Shown here in pieces: positions 60,512 to 64,000 of a DNA stretch of 64,000 bases. The notes under the pieces were generated by a model. The model was not told where the DNA came from and made no database searches. It saw only the letters and a program-made list of their open reading frames with translations. Location: assembly GCA_022824025.1 (NCBI GenBank), contig JAJEBF010000029.1, positions 1 to 64,000 on the forward strand, written 5' to 3'. A program made the translations under genes and the position numbers. This DNA is from Caldilineaceae bacterium. GTDB taxonomy: Bacteria > Chloroflexota > Anaerolineae > Caldilineales > Caldilineaceae. Position 1 is the stretch's first letter. Each line of letters starts with the position of its first letter.

Positions 60512-62305
60512 TTAGTCACCGGCCGGCTGCAAGTCCGGCTGCCGGCTCAGTTCCCAGGAGCGGGCCAGGCTCTGCGTCTCAACCATCTTGGCGTAGCGTC
60601 CGCCGCGCACCATCAGTTCGGCATGCGTGCCCGTCTCGATTATGCCGCCGTTTTCCAGCACGACGATCTTGTCGGCGTGGCGGATGGTCGAAAGACGGTG
60701 GGCGATCACCAGCGTGGTGCGGTTGCGGGTGAGCCGGTTGAGCGCCTGCTGGATCAGCCACTCGGTCTCGGTGTCAACCGACGAGGTGGCCTCATCCAGG
60801 ATCAGGATCGGCGCGTCTTTCAGCAACGCGCGCGCGATCGAGATGCGCTGCTTCTGGCCGCCGGACAGGCGCACGCCGCGCTCCCCGATCAAGGTGTTGT
60901 AGCCGTCGGGCAGCTCGACGATGAATTCGTGCGCGTTGGCCGCCTGCGCCGCCTGCACGATCTCATCGACGGTTGCATCGGGGCGTCCGAAGGCGATATT
61001 CTGGCGCACAGTCCCATGAAACAGGAAGATATCCTGCATGACCGAGGCCACGTTGGCGCGCAGGAACTCCAGGTCGAGGCTGCGCAGGTCGTGGCCGCCG
61101 ACACAGATCTGCCCCTCCTGGGGATCGTAGAAGCGGGGAATGAGACGGCTGACCGTTGTTTTGCCGGCGCCTGTCGCCCCCACCAGCGCCACCATTTCGC
61201 CGGCGCCGATCTCGAAATCGATATCGTTCAGCACCACCTCTTCCGACTGATAGCCAAAGGAGACATTGTGGAAGGCAACGTCCCAGCGGGAAATGTCCGG
61301 CTTGACCGCATCGGGCGGACTGCTGATCTCCGGCTGCACGGCCAGCAGTTCGAAGATTCGCTCCTGGCTGGCGCCGGCCCTGTGCAGGGTGTCGCTGATG
61401 TCGGCCAGCTTGAGAAATGGCTGGTAGATATAGACCAGGTAGGCGATGAAGACGAAGAGATCCGCGACTGTCAGCGTTTCGTCCAGGGCAAGGCTGCCGC
61501 CCACCCACACGGCTACGATCACGCCCAAGCCGCCCGAAAACTCAACGATGGACGAGGGCAGCAGCGAGATCCTGGTGGCCGCGCATATCCTGTCCCGGTA
61601 GTCGGCAGCCGACTGCGCGACCTGGTCCGCCTGCGACTTTTCCCGGCCAAAGGACTTGATCTCGGTGATGCCGGAGAAGCTGTCCTGCACCTGGGCCACC
61701 AATTCGGAGATGCCGGCCCGCACCTGACGCCATATGCCGCGGATCTGTCTGGTGAAGCGGTAGATGACATAGCCGCCGATCGGCAGCGGCAACACGACGA
61801 GCAGGGCCAGCAAGGGGTGAATCCAGAACAGAACACACCACATGGCGATCGGAACGACGGTGGCCATCACCAGTTCGGGCACGCCGTGCGCGATGAAATC
61901 CTCCAGGGTTTCAATGTCGTTGATGGACCGTACGATCAAAGCGCCGGTGCGCTGGCGGTTGTAGAAGCTGTGGGAGAGCTGCTGCAGATGACGGTAGACG
62001 CGCGCCATCAGGCTGGTGGTGACGCCGTAAGCGGCCACGTGGGAGAACTGACCGTAAAAGTAACGGCCGATACCGCGTAGCACATAGACAATCCCCAACA
62101 CAGCAGTCATCGCCAGCAGGCCGGAGGTAGAGCCGCCGCCCTCGGTGATCCACAAGATCAGGCGGCGTACCAGCAGCGGCGGAACAAGGCTTGTCGCGGA
62201 GAACAGCAGCCCGCTAAGGACGGAAAGAACAACAAATTTACGCTGGCCGTCCAGGATATGCCAGAGGCCGGCCAGGAAGCCCGGCTGGACGTGATTGGTG
62301 GACAT
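60512..62305 (-). CDS. ABC exporter, fused permease/ATPase
   Basis: About 597 aa: six membrane segments (residues 20-300), then a nucleotide-binding domain with Walker A VALVGATGAGKTTVSRLIPR, signature VRLSGGQKQRISIAR, Walker B ILILDEATSSVDTETE and the His switch VIAHRLSTIRHADK. It belongs to the MsbA/BmrA-like multidrug or lipid exporter type. The ATG at 62305 was chosen; a TTG at 62335 adds ten residues. Confidence 0.9.
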   Translation of the reverse strand: MSTNHVQPGFLAGLWHILDGQRKFVVLSVLSGLLFSATSLVPPLLVRRLILWITEGGGSTSGLLAMTAVLGIVYVLRGIGRYFYGQFSHVAAYGVTTSLMARVYRHLQQLSHSFYNRQRTGALIVRSINDIETLEDFIAHGVPELVMATVVPIAMWCVLFWIHPLLALLVVLPLPIGGYVIYRFTRQIRGIWRQVRAGISELVAQVQDSFSGITEIKSFGREKSQADQVAQSAADYRDRICAATRISLLPSSIVEFSGGLGVIVAVWVGGSLALDETLTVADLFVFIAYLVYIYQPFLKLADISDTLHRAGASQERIFELLAVQPEISSPPDAVKPDISRWDVAFHNVSFGYQSEEVVLNDIDFEIGAGEMVALVGATGAGKTTVSRLIPRFYDPQEGQICVGGHDLRSLDLEFLRANVASVMQDIFLFHGTVRQNIAFGRPDATVDEIVQAAQAANAHEFIVELPDGYNTLIGERGVRLSGGQKQRISIARALLKDAPILILDEATSSVDTETEWLIQQALNRLTRNRTTLVIAHRLSTIRHADKIVVLENGGIIETGTHAELMVRGGRYAKMVETQSLARSWELSRQPDLQPAGD

Positions 62306-62408
62306 GGTTTCGGAGATCTTGATTTCTGCCTCCAAATATACCTAGCCTTCAAGACTCTTGCGCTGCCAATAAAAACTAACAAACTGCCTACCAAAAACCG
62401 CCGTTCGC

Positions 62409-62867
62409 TTACTCCAGTTCCCGGCGCAGCAGACCGCGTTCCCGGTAGACGGCGGCAGCCTCTTCGACAAAGGCGGCCGTGGCGGCGGCGTTGAACTCAT
62501 CGCGCAGGCGCTGCGCCAGCGCCTGGCACTCCTCGAAGCTGCAGCGTCCTGGCCGCAGCATCTCGTACATCTCCAGCAGCGTCTCGTTGGGCACGGCGGT
62601 CAGCTCGGAAGCCCGCTCCAGGTTCTGCGCCAGCTGCGGGTAACCGGCGTCGCGGGCGATCCGGGCCTGGGCGCGCAGCGTCTCCGCGCTGATGCTGTAG
62701 TCCTCCGAGGAGATGTCTTCGGTCAGCGTCTTCTGCAGCGAGAGATCTCGCAAAGGCCGTCCACTGGCCGCGGTGAGCGTGTCACTCCGGTTGGCGTAGA
62801 GGGGGTAGTCACCGTTCGAGGCGCTGGAGGTGCGTTCTCTCTTCTCTTTTCCATCGTCTGTCATCAT
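62409..62867 (-). CDS. diol/glycerol dehydratase small subunit
   Basis: A 152-aa protein matching PduE/DhaB3-type subunits: YPLYANRSDTLTAASGRPL, DLSLQKTLTEDISSEDYSIS, AETLRAQARIARDAGYPQLA, NLERASELTAVPNETLLEMY, EMLRPGRCSFEE. It is the gamma subunit of the coenzyme B12-dependent dehydratase that converts 1,2-propanediol or glycerol to an aldehyde. GGGAG lies five bases before ATG 62867. It follows the fused large/medium subunit gene by 75 bases. Confidence 0.9.
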   Translation of the reverse strand: MMTDDGKEKRERTSSASNGDYPLYANRSDTLTAASGRPLRDLSLQKTLTEDISSEDYSISAETLRAQARIARDAGYPQLAQNLERASELTAVPNETLLEMYEMLRPGRCSFEECQALAQRLRDEFNAAATAAFVEEAAAVYRERGLLRRELE

Positions 62868-62942
62868 CCGGCTCCCTTGCGCTCCAGGTCGAGGAAAAAG
62901 CAGTTCCCTCACGCCTCACTCCTCGCCCCTCTCTCCTCGTCG

Positions 62943-64000
62943 TTACACATCCGGCTCCCAGCGGAAGTAAAGCTCCTGGGGCGCCTTTTCCTGTATGTCT
63001 TCGATCTCGCGGCGGTGCAGCAGAGCCGTCTTGACGATCAGCCGCAGACGCGCGCCGTTGTCTACCTTCACGCCGACCGGTATAGGGCTGAGCCCCTTGG
63101 CATAGCGGGCCGCGTTGCGCCCGATCGCCTGGTAAATCTCCAGCGTCAGGCTGGGCGACTGCGGGAACAGCTCCAGGTTGTTGAGCGGCGCCAGCCCGCG
63201 CTTCTGGATGACGGTCGTGCCGCGGCTCTGCAGGCCGACGGCGATGCCGGAGCCGCTCAGGCGCGCGCCCGCGTGGCCGATCGCGGCGCAGTCGGCGCTG
63301 TGATAGACGCGCACCACGCGGCCATAGAACGCTTCCTCCGCCACACCGGTGAGCAGCGCTTCCAGCACCTCTTCATGGTCCAGTTCGCCGATGGTCTTCA
63401 CCAGCGAACGGCCATAGGCCGGCCCCACCGCGACGACGATTTCATTGGCGGACGCGCCCACCTTGGCCGTGTTGATCTCGGCCAGATTGGGCAGCGGCTC
63501 TCCCACCTGCGCGTCGATAAAGTCGCGCGGCGATTTCTGCTGCGGAATACGCTGGAGCGCGTCCCAGGTCTCCCCTTCGAGGCGGTAGCCAGTGCCGGGG
63601 CCGGTGTAGTCATTGCGGTCGTTGACCGCGCTGATCACGTCGAAACCATCGCTGAAAATCGCCGACGGCTGCAGATAGTCTCCCGCCACGCGTTGCCGGC
63701 CCATCTCAAGCAGATTGGCGGCCTCCTGTTCAAAGCCCCCGCGGTGCAGCGCGCGCACGACATCGGACAGGTTGGCCGTGCCCTCCAGGAAGCGGTCGGC
63801 CGCGGCCAGGTCGGCCACCATGTCCCGTTCCGGCATATCCTCGCTGCTGTGGGCGAGCGCGGCCGCCTCCACCTCCTCATCTCCGATCGGCGGAAAATCC
63901 AGCGCCGCGTAAATCGCCTGCAGCGCCTGCGCGGCCTGCCGGCGGGCCGCCACCGCGTCGGCCTCGCGCACCGGGCGTATGCCGCCGTTTACCTGCATGT
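62943..64000 (-). CDS. fused diol dehydratase large/medium subunit (partial)
   Basis: The visible 351 residues join two family parts. Residues 1-145 match the C-terminus of the large subunit (INGGIRPVREADAVAARRQA, EEVEAAALAHSSEDMPERDM, AVNDRNDYTGPGTGYRLEG). From about 146 on they match the medium subunit (NEIVVAVGPAYGRSLVKTI, EEVLEALLTGVAEEAFYGRV, GLQSRGTTVIQKRGLAPLNN). The reading frame reaches the right edge without a start, so the N-terminal 350 or so residues are outside the window. Fused subunits of this kind occur in some Actinobacteria and Chloroflexota. Confidence 0.85.
   Translation of the reverse strand, partial: MQVNGGIRPVREADAVAARRQAAQALQAIYAALDFPPIGDEEVEAAALAHSSEDMPERDMVADLAAADRFLEGTANLSDVVRALHRGGFEQEAANLLEMGRQRVAGDYLQPSAIFSDGFDVISAVNDRNDYTGPGTGYRLEGETWDALQRIPQQKSPRDFIDAQVGEPLPNLAEINTAKVGASANEIVVAVGPAYGRSLVKTIGELDHEEVLEALLTGVAEEAFYGRVVRVYHSADCAAIGHAGARLSGSGIAVGLQSRGTTVIQKRGLAPLNNLELFPQSPSLTLEIYQAIGRNAARYAKGLSPIPVGVKVDNGARLRLIVKTALLHRREIEDIQEKAPQELYFRWEPDV

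Overview
The window is GC-rich bacterial DNA with short intergenic gaps. It has no rRNA, tRNA or CRISPR array that I can see. Several features fit a Chloroflexota genome, perhaps a Caldilinea-like lineage: Tat/lipoprotein sugar-binding proteins without a local ATPase, several phytanoyl-CoA-dioxygenase-like (PhyH) genes, TPTPT-rich linkers in secreted proteins, a fused large/medium diol dehydratase subunit, and many toxin-antitoxin and defence genes. This assignment is inferred from gene content only.

Layout. 1-1.3 kb: an IS5-type transposase remnant, a DUF433 antitoxin with a truncated DUF5615-like toxin, and a cluster of DnaA-box-like 9-mers (candidate replication origin). 1.3-7.1 kb: housekeeping and envelope genes (M23 peptidase, FmdB zinc ribbon, MurJ, YugP-type protease, small membrane and zinc-ribbon proteins). 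7.2-15.6 kb: a chimeric PhyH gene with an ABC-permease-like N-terminus, a YhaO/YhaN-like nuclease/ATPase pair, an AbiE-type toxin-antitoxin pair, and two PhyH genes in an exact-length tandem duplication. 16-22 kb: an AT-richer FRG-domain/TPR operon, a GH116-like glycosidase and an IclR regulator. 22-37 kb: an accessory island. 37-49 kb: two sugar ABC transporter operons and three Gfo/Idh/MocA oxidoreductases. 49-56 kb: two more toxin-antitoxin pairs, an HpcH/HpaI aldolase, an OLD/RecF-like ATPase, a MetE-like protein, an enolase-superfamily enzyme and a fourth PhyH gene. 56-64 kb: a secreted FN3-HNH-Excalibur nuclease, a dehydrogenase fragment, a D-cysteine desulfhydrase-like enzyme, an ABC exporter and the end of a B12-dependent diol dehydratase operon.

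The most interesting region is 23.2-36.7 kb. It holds an eight-gene defence cassette: a HepT-like protein, HigB, HigA-ImmA, an unknown 105-aa protein, and a complete CBASS operon (CD-NTase, E2-E1 Cap2, JAB Cap3, TIR-SAVED effector). This cassette lies between two roughly 1-kb direct repeats, each carrying a copy of the same unrecognised 261-codon gene. The repeats are part of a larger pattern. Short segments encoding the C-terminal tail of an Excalibur domain (HPAYxYM-D-DGDG-VCE-stop), mostly cut off from any secreted protein, delimit successive accessory modules across the whole island. Five of the eight sit 14-16 bases upstream of a small gene on the same strand. This looks like a cassette array built on Excalibur-tail homology; I know of no described system with this organisation.

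The metabolic genes suggest uptake of plant- or host-derived glycosides and sugars (two transporters, Gfo/Idh oxidoreductases, GH116, HpcH/HpaI aldolase, enolase superfamily) and use of 1,2-diols or glycerol.
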